64,000 bases of DNA from Marimonas arenosa (GCF_030848945.1 NZ_JANHAX010000001.1:62001-126000), one strand, 5' to 3'. Positions 19,796 to 29,238 are shown, numbered from the stretch's first letter. Notes: generated from the letters alone by a model not told the origin. Numbers and translations are program-made.

Positions 19796-20836
19796 TCAGC
19801 CCGTCTGGCGGCGCTGGGCCTGCTGCATCAGGAAACGGGCAGTCTGCGGCGGCAGCGGGCGCGAGGGCGGGGTCTGCAGCAGCCGACCGTAGAGCGCGCG
19901 AAACGGCTCTTCGGTGAGCAATTCGAGAAAGCGTGCCTTGCGCCAGGCGACGGCGTCGGCGTGCAACTCGGCGAGTTGCGGATCGGCTTTGAGGGCCGCG
20001 AGCCGCTCGGCTCGGGGGATAGCAAGCGCCGCGATGGTGCGGTCTTCCTCGTCGATGTAGTTGCGTTCAACCCAATAGTCGAGATCGAGCATGTGGTCAC
20101 TGTGCACCGCCCGGCCGCGATCGGCTTTGACCACGAAGTTCTCCATGCTGCCGAGGGGATAGTGGTTGAGTTGGGCGAGCGCGTTATTGGAGCGGCCGAA
20201 TGGCGAAAAGATCTGCCCGGTCTTGAATTTCTGGTCCAGCTCGCGGCCTTCGCCGTCGAACCAGCGGGCTTCGGTGAGCCGTTCCCTGACCGGTGCACGG
20301 GGGCGGTGGATGCCGAGCTTGCGGTAGGTGCCGTCGTTGCGGAACAGCGTCTTGAACATCGCGGCGCGCCAGGGCCAGTACATGATGGCGGGCGCGGCGC
20401 GGGTGAAGGTGTCGAGCACCGGCGTGTCGTCGTAGCGTGCCAGGCCCATCGAGCCGAACAGCCGCCAGGTCAGCGTGATGGCGGTGGCCCGGGGCAGGGC
20501 GGCCAGCAGCGCGGGGATGGTGTGATCGCCGACATGGATGTTGATGAATTCGTCGACATCGAGGGTGATGATCCAGTCGGCCTGCCTGACCTCGGGCCGC
20601 TTGTCGGCGCGTTTCATCGCGTTGAACTGGATGCCGCCCTTGTCGTAGGGGCCGCGGTTGCGGACATGGGTGACATGGCCTTGCTCTTGAAGCCGGTCGA
20701 GCATGGTGTCGGTGCCATCGTCGCAATCGTTGGAGAAGATCAGGAAATCGGTCACCCCGGCCGCCTGGTGGTGGGCGAGCCATTCCAGCAGATAGGCGGC
20801 TTCGTTGCGAACGGTGAGAACGGCGAGTATTTTCAA
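19796..20836 (-). CDS. Glycosyltransferase, PF13704 (family 2-like)
   Basis: 346 aa from a TTG start. The GT-A nucleotide-binding part begins ILAVLTVRNEAAYLLEWLAH and has SNDCDDGTD and the metal motif DVDEFINIHVGDHT; a NHYPLGS block and a C-terminal helical region follow. It probably transfers a sugar from a nucleotide donor; substrate is unknown. The TTG at 20836 lies four bases after the FkbM gene's TGA with AGGAG inside that gene's end, so coupled translation is likely. An ATG at 20932 would overlap the upstream gene by 92 bases. Confidence 0.82.
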   Translation of the reverse strand: MKILAVLTVRNEAAYLLEWLAHHQAAGVTDFLIFSNDCDDGTDTMLDRLQEQGHVTHVRNRGPYDKGGIQFNAMKRADKRPEVRQADWIITLDVDEFINIHVGDHTIPALLAALPRATAITLTWRLFGSMGLARYDDTPVLDTFTRAAPAIMYWPWRAAMFKTLFRNDGTYRKLGIHRPRAPVRERLTEARWFDGEGRELDQKFKTGQIFSPFGRSNNALAQLNHYPLGSMENFVVKADRGRAVHSDHMLDLDYWVERNYIDEEDRTIAALAIPRAERLAALKADPQLAELHADAVAWRKARFLELLTEEPFRALYGRLLQTPPSRPLPPQTARFLMQQAQRRQTG

Positions 20837-20840
20837 GGCG

Positions 20841-21551
20841 TCACCATTCTCTCCTGAAGACAACGACCTTGCGATGGGACCAGCGCGGGTAATAGGTGAG
20901 GCCGGCGTGGTGCATGGCTTCGAATACGGCACGCACGCCGGGCGCGCCGATCCATTGCGGGTGCAGTTCGATCACCGCGGCGCGCAGGCCATCATAGCGC
21001 AGCGCCGGCAGGATCTCGGCTTCGCCGCCCTCGATATCGCAGACCAGCACATCGGGTTTGATCTCCCGGAACACGGTGTTGATACCGCGCACTTCGATCT
21101 GCTCGACCGAGAGAATGCCGTCTTCCGGGCCGGTTTCGGGGCTGAGCGAAGAGGCGAGGAAGTTGCGGCGGCAGTAGAAGTCGCGTGGCTTCCCCTTGCG
21201 AGGCGCGAGCAGCGCATTGTGCACGGTTGCATTGGTGACGCCGTTCAATTCGTGGGTCTGGCGGATGTAGTCGATCAGGTAGGGATTGGCCTCGAAGGAG
21301 TGGATGGCCGCGACCGGGCGCTTGGCGCCGATCAGGGTGGAAATGTAGCCGATCCCCGCGCCCAGTTCGAGCACGGTGTCGCCGTCGCGGGCGATCTTCA
21401 TCACCGCGTCGGCCTCGAAACCTTCATAGCTGTTCTGGCGCAGGGCACGACGGATGCGCGGCCGGGTGATGTCGGAGTGTTTCGGCATCCTGATCCCGCG
21501 CGAGATGATGTGCGGAACCGTGTCCTGAAGGGGCTGTGCACTGCCGTCCAT
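20841..21551 (-). CDS. FkbM family methyltransferase
   Basis: 236 aa. It is a SAM-dependent O-methyltransferase of the FkbM type. Motif I is TVLELGAGIGYIS near residue 60; LVCDIEGGEAEIL and AVIELHPQW are the characteristic later blocks. Methylation of a sugar hydroxyl is the usual inference when these sit among glycosyltransferases. It starts 15 bases after the fusion gene and ends four bases before the next glycosyltransferase, so it is in the middle of the operon. Confidence 0.85.
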   Translation of the reverse strand: MDGSAQPLQDTVPHIISRGIRMPKHSDITRPRIRRALRQNSYEGFEADAVMKIARDGDTVLELGAGIGYISTLIGAKRPVAAIHSFEANPYLIDYIRQTHELNGVTNATVHNALLAPRKGKPRDFYCRRNFLASSLSPETGPEDGILSVEQIEVRGINTVFREIKPDVLVCDIEGGEAEILPALRYDGLRAAVIELHPQWIGAPGVRAVFEAMHHAGLTYYPRWSHRKVVVFRREW

Positions 21552-21566
21552 ATCCTGGCTCTCCTC

Positions 21567-23960
21567 CTAGCTCTCCATGTCGAGCGCGAGCGCGTAGGCC
21601 ACCCGCTCGGTCTCGGTCAGTTTGATCTTGAGCGCCTGGTCGTAAAGTTCCTGGAATTCGGGCAGGCCGAGCAACTCATCGGCTTTGGCGCGGTGCCAGG
21701 CAAGGCCCTTTACGTGCAGATCGCGCAACGTGTCATCTTCCATCAATCGGTCGTATTCGGCTCGGGTGCGCGGAACGTTGCGCTTGATGGTGATGTCCTT
21801 GAAATCGGACCAGTCCATGCGGATCCAGTAGTTCAGCCCAATCGACCGGTCGACATGCAGGGCGCGGCCCCGCTGGCGTTTGATCAGAAAACTTTCCGCC
21901 GATCTGAGCGCGTAATGGTTCAATTGGATGAGATCGTAGCCGATCGATTTCTTCGAGTTGCGCCAGCCGTTCTTGGCCACTTCGCGGGTCATGTCCTGAC
22001 CCGATCCGTTGATCCATTTCACTTTGTTTTCAAAAGCTTCATCCAATTTGTTCGGGCGGTGGCAGGAAATTTTCGCATATGCCCCGATATTGCGATACAT
22101 GGTCTTGAAGCCCCAGACGGTGTGGGGCTTGGGGCAGTATTTCGGAGCGCAGCTTTCGAATTGTTCGATGACGAATTCGTCGCGCAGCTCACGCACGCCG
22201 TTATGGCCGAACAGCCTCCAGGTCATGGCGACATTGGTGGCGTCGGGGACGCGCTGGAAAAAATCCAAGAGCGTGCCGTTGCCGCAGCGCACGTTGATGA
22301 ACTCGTCGACGTCGATATGGGCGATCCATTCGGCGTTTTCGATCAGCGGTTCCTTCAGGGCCTTGTTGAGCGCAGATTGCTGCGGCGAGTTGCCTTTCCA
22401 CGCGTCATTGTTGCGGTGCTGCAATACGCCCATTTCCTGCAGCCGGTCGAGAATCTCGGAGGTGCCGTCGGTACAATCGTTGGTGTAAATCAGGAAATTG
22501 TCGACGCCGATGGCGCGGTGATAGGCAACCCACTCGACGATATAGGGCGCCTCGTTCTTCATGCAGCCGACAATGACGTTGCCGGCGTTGCCATCGGGCA
22601 GCGGGCGCGGGGTCATGGGCGTATAGGCGGCGGCCAACTCTTCCTCGTTGACGCGGCCCAACTTGTTGTGGGGGGCAAAGGATGAGTGACGCAGCTTGGC
22701 GAAGTTCTGTTTGGCAAGGGCGGGGAGGATGAAACGCGCGGTGTCCGACAGGCCATCCCCGGCAGGCGCGACCGGCGGGGCCACGCCGGGTGTGTTCGGC
22801 TCCGGCTTGTCTGTCTGGCTGTCGAGTTCCTTGAGAGCCGCAAGCTTGGCCTTACGCTCCTCGCGGGTGGCCTTGTCGATGCGCCACATGAAGCTCAGGA
22901 GATACTGCGAGGCACGGTAGCCGTTGCCGGGATCGGCCTCTTGCCAGGGCTTGAGGGCGCGGTCGCGCTTGAGGCTGGCCTCGGACAGCGCGGGGTGCGA
23001 TGCGCACAGCGCCTTGAGCGCAGGCTCGAAGGACCTGGAGATCTCGGACAGCGCACCGGGGGCGATGGGATCACCGCCGATTTCAAGTTCGGCCAGGAAT
23101 TTGCGCCACAGCGGCCGCGGCAGGATCCGTTTGCGCGCCGCCAGAACCTTGAGCAGAAGTTCATTGAGTTGCCGGGCCCGGGCGACCCAGGCCGCAGATG
23201 GCTGAAGCGATAGCGGCGCGGGATCGGCGCGGCCGATATTGGCTTCGATATCGAATGCCTGACGAAGTTCGTCTGTCGCCTCGGAGCCGCAGAACAGCGT
23301 TTCGTCATAGGGCCTAAGCGTGACCGCCCCGGCGCCGAAGACGCTTTCCCAATGTGCGACGAGGCGGGTGTAGTCGAGCCAAAATGGCGGTGCCTGGGTT
23401 TCGAGAAACTGCCCGGCCTGCGGGTCGATCCGGTGCGCGTCAAGTAGCGCGTCGTCCCACCAGTCGGCCGATCCAGCCAGGTCGATTTCAAGATCCAGCA
23501 GCGCGGCGCGGCCCTCCATCACCTGGGCGGCATAATGGCGGGCCAGCACGCGGCCGGGTTCGTCGACATGGGCGACAATCCGGATGTCGTCGGAGAACGG
23601 CGCCAGCAGCGCGTGCAGCCGTTCAAGCTCGCTTTCACGAGCGAGCGAGGCACCGAGCTGAGAGGCCGAGAGGATCAACTGCTCGGGGCTGTGGGTCTCG
23701 ACCTCGCGCCGCAGTCCGGCGGTCAGCTGTTCACGCAGGCCAGCCTGCGATGCCGGTGTGATGAAGCCCCGGTTGAACCGTAGCGGGTCGACATGGTCGG
23801 GATCGGTCACCGCCATGAACAGCCGGGTGTGGTTCTTCGATCCCGGCGTGCGCGGGAACAGAACGCCTTTCGACAGCAACCCCTCGCGCTTGGCGTCGAG
23901 CACTTGCTGGAGCCGGTCGGTCCCGACCTGTTCGAGCCCGATATGCAGGAACAGTTTCAT
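21567..23960 (-). CDS. Degenerate sulfotransferase-like domain fused to PF13704 glycosyltransferase
   Basis: 797 aa. The first roughly 330 residues resemble the sulfotransferase family (LFLHIGLEQVGTDRLQ start, KNHTRLF), but the PAPS loop normally reading K-T/S-G-T-T is Q-V-G-T-D, so the phosphate-binding residues are lost. From about residue 465 it is a complete GT-A domain: VIVGCMKNEAPYIVEW, TNDCTDGTS, HIDVDEFIN and LNHYALRS. A Pro-rich linker with repeated APP lies between them. The ATG at 23960 overlaps the upstream sulfotransferase stop (ATGA); the frame's 94 extra upstream residues are antisense-like noise. Confidence 0.82.
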   Translation of the reverse strand: MKLFLHIGLEQVGTDRLQQVLDAKREGLLSKGVLFPRTPGSKNHTRLFMAVTDPDHVDPLRFNRGFITPASQAGLREQLTAGLRREVETHSPEQLILSASQLGASLARESELERLHALLAPFSDDIRIVAHVDEPGRVLARHYAAQVMEGRAALLDLEIDLAGSADWWDDALLDAHRIDPQAGQFLETQAPPFWLDYTRLVAHWESVFGAGAVTLRPYDETLFCGSEATDELRQAFDIEANIGRADPAPLSLQPSAAWVARARQLNELLLKVLAARKRILPRPLWRKFLAELEIGGDPIAPGALSEISRSFEPALKALCASHPALSEASLKRDRALKPWQEADPGNGYRASQYLLSFMWRIDKATREERKAKLAALKELDSQTDKPEPNTPGVAPPVAPAGDGLSDTARFILPALAKQNFAKLRHSSFAPHNKLGRVNEEELAAAYTPMTPRPLPDGNAGNVIVGCMKNEAPYIVEWVAYHRAIGVDNFLIYTNDCTDGTSEILDRLQEMGVLQHRNNDAWKGNSPQQSALNKALKEPLIENAEWIAHIDVDEFINVRCGNGTLLDFFQRVPDATNVAMTWRLFGHNGVRELRDEFVIEQFESCAPKYCPKPHTVWGFKTMYRNIGAYAKISCHRPNKLDEAFENKVKWINGSGQDMTREVAKNGWRNSKKSIGYDLIQLNHYALRSAESFLIKRQRGRALHVDRSIGLNYWIRMDWSDFKDITIKRNVPRTRAEYDRLMEDDTLRDLHVKGLAWHRAKADELLGLPEFQELYDQALKIKLTETERVAYALALDMES

Positions 23961-24610
23961 GCCGCCCCCGTGCCGATCACTGTGTCTTTGCCGGCGCCAT
24001 CGTGTGCGTTTAGCCGGCCCCACCAGGGCAGATCGCGACCGAGGAAGGCGCCGATCTTCTGTGGCGCTTGCCGATCGGCGACGTCGTATTCGAGAAAGTT
24101 GTCGGCACCGTCGAAGATCTTGCGCAGGAAGGCGTGGTGGGCGGAAATCCACCTGGCGCGCTCGTGCAGGGTCTGACCGTAGGTCCGCGGCAGACCGGGC
24201 ACGGTCGAGGCAGGCAGACGGTCGGAGCCGAGGTCGGACCATTTCAGCATGCTCATCGCCTGATCGCCGGGATCGCGGGCGGAGGCCAGAAAGCGCAGGT
24301 TGGGGTGATGCTCCTGCAGGGCCGAGATCACGCCGAAATCGGTTTGCGGCCAGAGCGAATGCGGGCCCCGCAGCATGTTGATCTCGGTGAAGGCGTCGAA
24401 CTCGTCGAGGGTTTCAAGCGGGTCCCCGGTGGTGAAGTAGCCGTGATACATCTGCCCGCCGACCCAGCGGCCGCGCAGCTCGGGTCGGGCTGTGTCGCGG
24501 CGGCGGATGCGATAGTCGGCGACCGTGAAACCGGCCTCGCGCAGAGCGCGGGCCAGCGTGGTGGTGCCCGATTTCGGCAGCCCGAGGTTAACGACGGTCA
24601 GGCGGCTCAT
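23957..24610 (-). CDS. Sulfotransferase
   Basis: 217 aa. The N-terminus VVNLGLPKSGTTTLARAL is a textbook 5'-phosphosulfate-binding loop. LRFLASARDPGDQAMSML fits the 3'-phosphate-binding region with Arg and Ser. It should move sulfate from PAPS to an acceptor, here probably a glycan given its neighbours. It overlaps both flanking genes by four bases, so three genes are tightly coupled. Cytoplasmic; no signal peptide. Confidence 0.82.
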   Translation of the reverse strand: MSRLTVVNLGLPKSGTTTLARALREAGFTVADYRIRRRDTARPELRGRWVGGQMYHGYFTTGDPLETLDEFDAFTEINMLRGPHSLWPQTDFGVISALQEHHPNLRFLASARDPGDQAMSMLKWSDLGSDRLPASTVPGLPRTYGQTLHERARWISAHHAFLRKIFDGADNFLEYDVADRQAPQKIGAFLGRDLPWWGRLNAHDGAGKDTVIGTGAA

Positions 24611-25638
24611 GATGCCAGCCCAAGTTCGATCAGCATGGCTTCTTCCTGCGGGCTGATCTTCGGCGCTGCTTTCAGTTGCTCATACATCGTGGCATTGGCG
24701 GGCTGGGCCAGCAATTCGTCGCGCTTGGCGATATGGGCGGCCACGGCGTCGTCGTGCAAAGCCTTGATTTCGGGATCGGATTTCAGGTCGTCCAGCGCCT
24801 TGCCCAGGTCTGGCAGATAGCGGTGGATCGATCTGTCGAGAAAGGCGTCGTCGTTGCGTTCGCGCCAGTAGGTATCGTCGAAGTCCCGGTTCTCACGGTT
24901 GACGTCGCCGCGATCGTTCTTGACGAGGTAACTGTCGAGAGAGCGCAGCGCATAGTGATTGAGCGTGGCAAAGGCCCGCGCGCCCTTGGCCGGGAATTTG
25001 CGGATACGCCGCGGGTTGGCTGCGACCAGGAAACGATGCGGCACCGGCCGGCCCGAGCCGTCGGTCCAGACCGGGCGCTTTTTCTTCGCCAGCTTGTCGC
25101 GGAAGAAGGGCCGGTGGGCGCCGAAATACTTCAGCGGAAAATCCTGACGCACCAGGCTTTTGACCTCGATCGCGGTTTCGCCGCACCACAGGTCGGGATT
25201 GTGCGAGCGGGTGAATTGTTCGATGACGGGACGGTCTTCGAAGCGTTCGATGCCGGCATTGGCGAAGAATTGGAAGGTGACGGAAATGGCCTGTGGATTA
25301 CCGCAGGCGTCGATCAGCGCCGGGATGGTGTGATCGCCGGTGTGGATGTTGAGAAACTCGTCGACGTCGGCAATCCAGACCCAGTCGGCCCGGGTCACGA
25401 TGTCCTGTGTCTTGGCGTCTTTCAGCGCCTCCATCTGGTAGTTGCGCCCTTTCGCCGGGTTTGGCAGGTGCCGCACGATCCCGCGCGCCATCAGCGCGTC
25501 GAGCAGCCGGTCGGTGCCATCGCTGCAGTCGTTGGAATAGAACAGGTGGTCGGTCACCCCGATCAGCCGGTTGAAGGCGATCCATTCCAGCAGGAAGGGG
25601 CCTTCGTTCTTGACGCAAGTGATCGCCGTGATGCGCAT
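24607..25638 (-). CDS. Glycosyltransferase, PF13704 (family 2-like)
   Basis: 343 aa. GT-A domain with AITCVKNEGPFLLEWIAFNR, SNDCSDGTD and DVDEFLNIHTGDHT. A Lys/Arg-rich segment (near residue 180) and LNHYALRSLDSYLVK follow, shared with the other two transferases in the cluster. Start ATG at 25638 opens MRITAITCVKNE; the longer frame is not family-like. It is the first gene of the minus-strand glycan cluster; 232 bases separate it from divergent coxD. Confidence 0.83.
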   Translation of the reverse strand: MRITAITCVKNEGPFLLEWIAFNRLIGVTDHLFYSNDCSDGTDRLLDALMARGIVRHLPNPAKGRNYQMEALKDAKTQDIVTRADWVWIADVDEFLNIHTGDHTIPALIDACGNPQAISVTFQFFANAGIERFEDRPVIEQFTRSHNPDLWCGETAIEVKSLVRQDFPLKYFGAHRPFFRDKLAKKKRPVWTDGSGRPVPHRFLVAANPRRIRKFPAKGARAFATLNHYALRSLDSYLVKNDRGDVNRENRDFDDTYWRERNDDAFLDRSIHRYLPDLGKALDDLKSDPEIKALHDDAVAAHIAKRDELLAQPANATMYEQLKAAPKISPQEEAMLIELGLAS

Positions 25639-25870
25639 CACGACGCCCCCGCCGACTTGTCGGAAACCTGTTGCATGCCTCTGCCCGCCTGGCACCTTGT
25701 TGCCAATCCCGGTGTTTTACCCGGGTTTTCGTTGACACAAAGCATCGCATCCAGGGTAAAAAACGTCAATCTTTCTCGGGATTTTCGTCGCTTGCGCGGC
25801 GAAAGCGCGACGTTGGTGTTGCTTGACGGCAGCGCCGGGTCATGCAGGGATGGCGCTCGGGAGGTTGCGC

Positions 25871-26779
25871 ATGAGCGAGATGACTTCGATCGATGACGTG
25901 CAGGAGATGCTGGCCGGGCAGAACTATATCTGTGGCCGGGCGCTGGCGACGGTGGTGTTCCTGGCTTTGAGGCTGGGGCGGCCGCTGTTCCTGGAGGGTG
26001 AGGCCGGGGTCGGCAAAACCGAGATCGCCAAGGCAATTGCGTCCGGGTTGGGGCGACGGCTGATCCGGCTGCAGTGCTACGAGGGGCTCGATGCCGCTAG
26101 CGCGGTTTACGAATGGAATTTCGCCGAGCAGATGATCGCGATCCGCACCGCGGAAGCTGCCGGCGGCGCCGATGCCGATATGCTGAAGACCGAGCTCTTC
26201 ACCGAGGATTACCTGATCGAACGGCCGTTGTTGCAGGCGATGCGACCGCAGGTGGACGGGGCGCCGGTGCTGCTGATCGACGAGCTTGACCGCACCGACG
26301 AACCGTTCGAGGCGTTCCTGCTGGAGGCGCTCAGCGATTTCCAGGTGACGATCCCCGAACTGGGCACCGTCAAGGCGCCCGAGCCGCCGATCGTGATCCT
26401 GACCTCGAACCGGACCCGCGAGGTGCACGATGCCTTGAAGCGCCGTTGTCTCTATCACTGGGTCGACTATCCCAGCTTCGAGCGCGAGATCGAGATCCTG
26501 CATGCCCGCGCGCCCGAGGCGGCGGACGATCTGAGCCAACAGGTCGTGGCTTTTGTTCAGCGCCTGCGCAGCGAAGATCTGTTCAAGAAGCCCGGCGTCG
26601 CCGAAACCATTGACTGGGCGAAATGCCTGCTGGCCTTGGACGTGATCGACCTGAGTCCCGAGGTGATCGCCGACACGCTGGGCGCGATCCTGAAATACCA
26701 GGACGACATCGCCAAGCTTCAGGGCTCGGAGGCCAAGCGCATCCTCGACGACGTAAAGGCCTCGCTGGAACCGGCATGA
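25871..26779 (+). CDS. coxD: MoxR-type AAA ATPase, CoxD
   Basis: 302 aa. Walker A EGEAGVGKTEIAKA near residue 44 and Walker B VLLIDELDRTDEPFE are intact, and TSNRTREVHDALKRRC is the sensor block of the MoxR family. In carbon-monoxide dehydrogenase clusters CoxD works with the VWA protein CoxE to mature the molybdenum enzyme; coxE follows here. The ATG at 25871 has GGGAGG eight bases upstream. No coxMSL genes are in the window, so the client enzyme is elsewhere. Confidence 0.85.
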   Translation: MSEMTSIDDVQEMLAGQNYICGRALATVVFLALRLGRPLFLEGEAGVGKTEIAKAIASGLGRRLIRLQCYEGLDAASAVYEWNFAEQMIAIRTAEAAGGADADMLKTELFTEDYLIERPLLQAMRPQVDGAPVLLIDELDRTDEPFEAFLLEALSDFQVTIPELGTVKAPEPPIVILTSNRTREVHDALKRRCLYHWVDYPSFEREIEILHARAPEAADDLSQQVVAFVQRLRSEDLFKKPGVAETIDWAKCLLALDVIDLSPEVIADTLGAILKYQDDIAKLQGSEAKRILDDVKASLEPA

Positions 26780-26830
26780 TCCTTCATCTTGCCCCAAATA
26801 CTCCGGGGGTGTGGGGGCAGAGCCCCCACG
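26780..26830 (+). repeat. Post-stop hairpin repeat, copy 3 (coxD-coxE)
   Basis: Directly after the coxD TGA comes TCCTTCATCTTGCCCCAAAT, then ACTCCGGGGG, and an 8-bp stem (26811-26818 with 26822-26829) around an AGA loop. This is the cleanest copy. It lies inside an operon, so it is not simply an end-of-transcript terminator, and it has no T-run. Confidence 0.75.
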
Positions 26831-26841
26831 CAGGGTGACGC

Positions 26842-28104
26842 ATGGTCGAGTTTCCCGCGCTCGAGCTGCCGGAAAATCCAAAGCTCACCCACAACATCAC
26901 CCATTTTGCCCGGGCGCTGAGAAAGGCGGGCTTGCCGATCGGGCCGGGGCGGGTGATCGACGCGATCCGCGCGGTCGAGGCGGCGGGGTTCACCGAGAAG
27001 GCCGATTTCTACTGGGTTCTGCACGCCTGTTTCGTGAACCGTCCCGAACACCGGAAAATCTTCGCCCAGGTCTTCCGGCTCTACTGGCGCGATCCGCGCT
27101 ACATGGAGCACATGATGTCGATGATGCTGCCCGCGATCCGCGGCGTGCAGGAAGAGCGCCGGGCCGAGGCCGGCGAGAAGCGGGCGGCCGAGGCGCTTCT
27201 GGAGGGGGTCGAGCGTGACGCGCCGGATCTGCCGGAACAATCGGGCGAGGAGGTCAAGATCGACATCGATGCGTCGCAGACGATGTCGGGCGAGGAGCGC
27301 CTGCGCAGCCTCGATTTCGAGCAGATGAGCACCGCGGAGATCGCCCAGGCGAAGCGCATGCTGGCGAAGCTGACCCTGCCGGTCCGGCCGATCCCATCGC
27401 GCCGGACCAAGGCCTCGCATCTGGGCCACCGGCTCGACTGGCGGCGGACGCTGCGCGCGGCGATGAGACAGGGCGGCGAGATCCGCGGGCTTGAGCTGAA
27501 GGCGCCGCGGCTGCGCTGGCCCAACCTGGTGGTGCTGTGCGACATTTCCGGCTCGATGAGCCAGTATTCCCGCATGGTGCTGCATTTCCTGCACGCGGTG
27601 GCCAACCACAAGGGCGCGGGCTGGGCCAAGGTGCATGCCTTTACCTTCGGCACCCGGCTCACCAACATCACCCGCCATCTGGCAACCCGCGATGTCGACC
27701 AGGCACTGGCCGCCGCCGGGGCCGAGGCGCAGGACTGGGAAGGCGGCACGCGGATCGGAGAATGCCTGCACGCCTTCAACCGCGACTGGTCGCGCCGGGT
27801 GATGGGGCAGGGGGCGGTTGTGCTTCTGATCACCGACGGGCTTGACCGGGACGAGGTGAACCTGCTGGAGCGCGAGATGGAACGGTTGCATCTGAGCGCG
27901 CGGCGCCTGATCTGGATCAATCCGCTGCTCAGGTGGGACGGGTTTGCGCCCAGAGCCCGTGGCATCGCGGCGATGCTGCCGCATGTCGACAGTTTCCGCG
28001 CCGGCCATTCGATCGGGTCGTTGGAGGACCTTGCCGCGGCGATCTCGCGCCGCGATGATGCCGGCGAGAAGCTGCGCCTGATGGAACTGCTGCGGACCGG
28101 TTGA
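26842..28104 (+). CDS. coxE: VWA-containing protein CoxE
   Basis: 420 aa, cytoplasmic. The N-terminal helical region is followed from about residue 230 by a VWA domain with metal-site motif CDISGSMSQYS, the WEGGTRIGECL block and LLITDGLDRDE. CoxE partners MoxR-type CoxD in maturation of the Mo-Cu active site of CO dehydrogenase or in similar work on related enzymes. It starts 62 bases after coxD. Confidence 0.85.
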   Translation: MVEFPALELPENPKLTHNITHFARALRKAGLPIGPGRVIDAIRAVEAAGFTEKADFYWVLHACFVNRPEHRKIFAQVFRLYWRDPRYMEHMMSMMLPAIRGVQEERRAEAGEKRAAEALLEGVERDAPDLPEQSGEEVKIDIDASQTMSGEERLRSLDFEQMSTAEIAQAKRMLAKLTLPVRPIPSRRTKASHLGHRLDWRRTLRAAMRQGGEIRGLELKAPRLRWPNLVVLCDISGSMSQYSRMVLHFLHAVANHKGAGWAKVHAFTFGTRLTNITRHLATRDVDQALAAAGAEAQDWEGGTRIGECLHAFNRDWSRRVMGQGAVVLLITDGLDRDEVNLLEREMERLHLSARRLIWINPLLRWDGFAPRARGIAAMLPHVDSFRAGHSIGSLEDLAAAISRRDDAGEKLRLMELLRTG

Positions 28105-28275
28105 GCGGAGCCGCGACCTTCGTGCGGTCCGGACGGTGCCGCCGGTGGTCCGTTGGCATTGAATTGACCTTCAATTCTCACCGGTTAGCCTGATCTGGCG
28201 TGACGGTTCTGCCAAAGTCGGGGGAGACAAGCCGGGCAGGCCGCGCCATACTGCGCAGGCGAGGGGAGAGCTGTG

Positions 28276-29234
28276 ATGGACCGTTTCGACAACATGCCCG
28301 AAATCGCGCTGGACTGGCATGGCGCGGGCCGCAAGGTGGCGCTGGCCACGGTAGTGCAGACCTGGGGCAGCGCGCCGCGCCGGGTGGGCAGCCAACTGGT
28401 GATCTCGGGTGATGGCGCGATCGAGGGATCGGTTTCGGGCGGCTGCGTCGAGGGCGACGTGGTGCTCGAAGCGCTGGAGGCGATCGAGGACGGCAAACCG
28501 CGGATGTTGGAATACGGCGTCAGCGATGGGGATGCCTTCGCCGTTGGCCTCGCCTGCGGCGGCACGATCCGGGTGATGGTCGAGCCGATCGGGCCGGTTC
28601 TGCCGCTGGACTTGCTGCAAGAGCTGGTGGCGGCACGAGCGGCCCGCGAGAAAGTGGCGGTGGTCTCGCCCCCGGGTGATGGACCGCGGCGGCTGGTACG
28701 CGCCGGCTTCGACGACCGCTTCCGCATGGACCGGTCGGGTTTCGAGGAGGATGGCAGCTTCGTTACCGTTCACAACCCGCCGCTGCGGATGCTCATCGTG
28801 GGCGCCGTGCATATCGCCCAGGCCCTGGTGCCGATGGCGCGGCTGGCGGGGTTCGACCCGCTGCTGGTCGAGCCGCGGCCGGCGTTTGGCTCGCCCGAAC
28901 GGTTTCCCGGCGAGACGATCCTGGACGACTGGCCGGATGAGGGTGTGCGGGCGCTGGGGCTCGATGCTCGCACGGCGCTGGTGCTGCTTACGCATGACCC
29001 CAAGCTCGACGACCCGGCGCTGATGGAGGCGCTGAGGTCGGAGGTGTTCTATGTCGGGGCGCTGGGGTCGACCCGGACGCATGCGAAACGTGTCGATCGG
29101 TTGACGGCGGCGGGCTTCTCGGAGGCGGAGATCGCCAAGATCCATGGACCCGTGGGCCTTGACATCGGGGCGGCGAGTCCGGCGGAGATCGCGCTGTCGA
29201 TTCTGGCGGAAGCGGTGAAAGTGTTGAGGAAGGG

Positions 29235-29238
<4 letters not shown>
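28276..29238 (+). CDS. XdhC/CoxI family molybdenum-enzyme accessory protein
   Basis: 320 aa. The N-terminal XdhC/CoxI domain has TVVQTWGSAPRRVGSQLVIS and VSGGCVEGDV; the C-terminal half is a Rossmann domain starting LRMLIVGAVHIAQALVPMA. These proteins insert or sulfurate the molybdenum cofactor of xanthine dehydrogenase-type enzymes. I take the ATG at 28276; a GTG just before it is also possible. It belongs with coxDE upstream and the molybdopterin-binding gene it overlaps by four bases. Confidence 0.85.
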
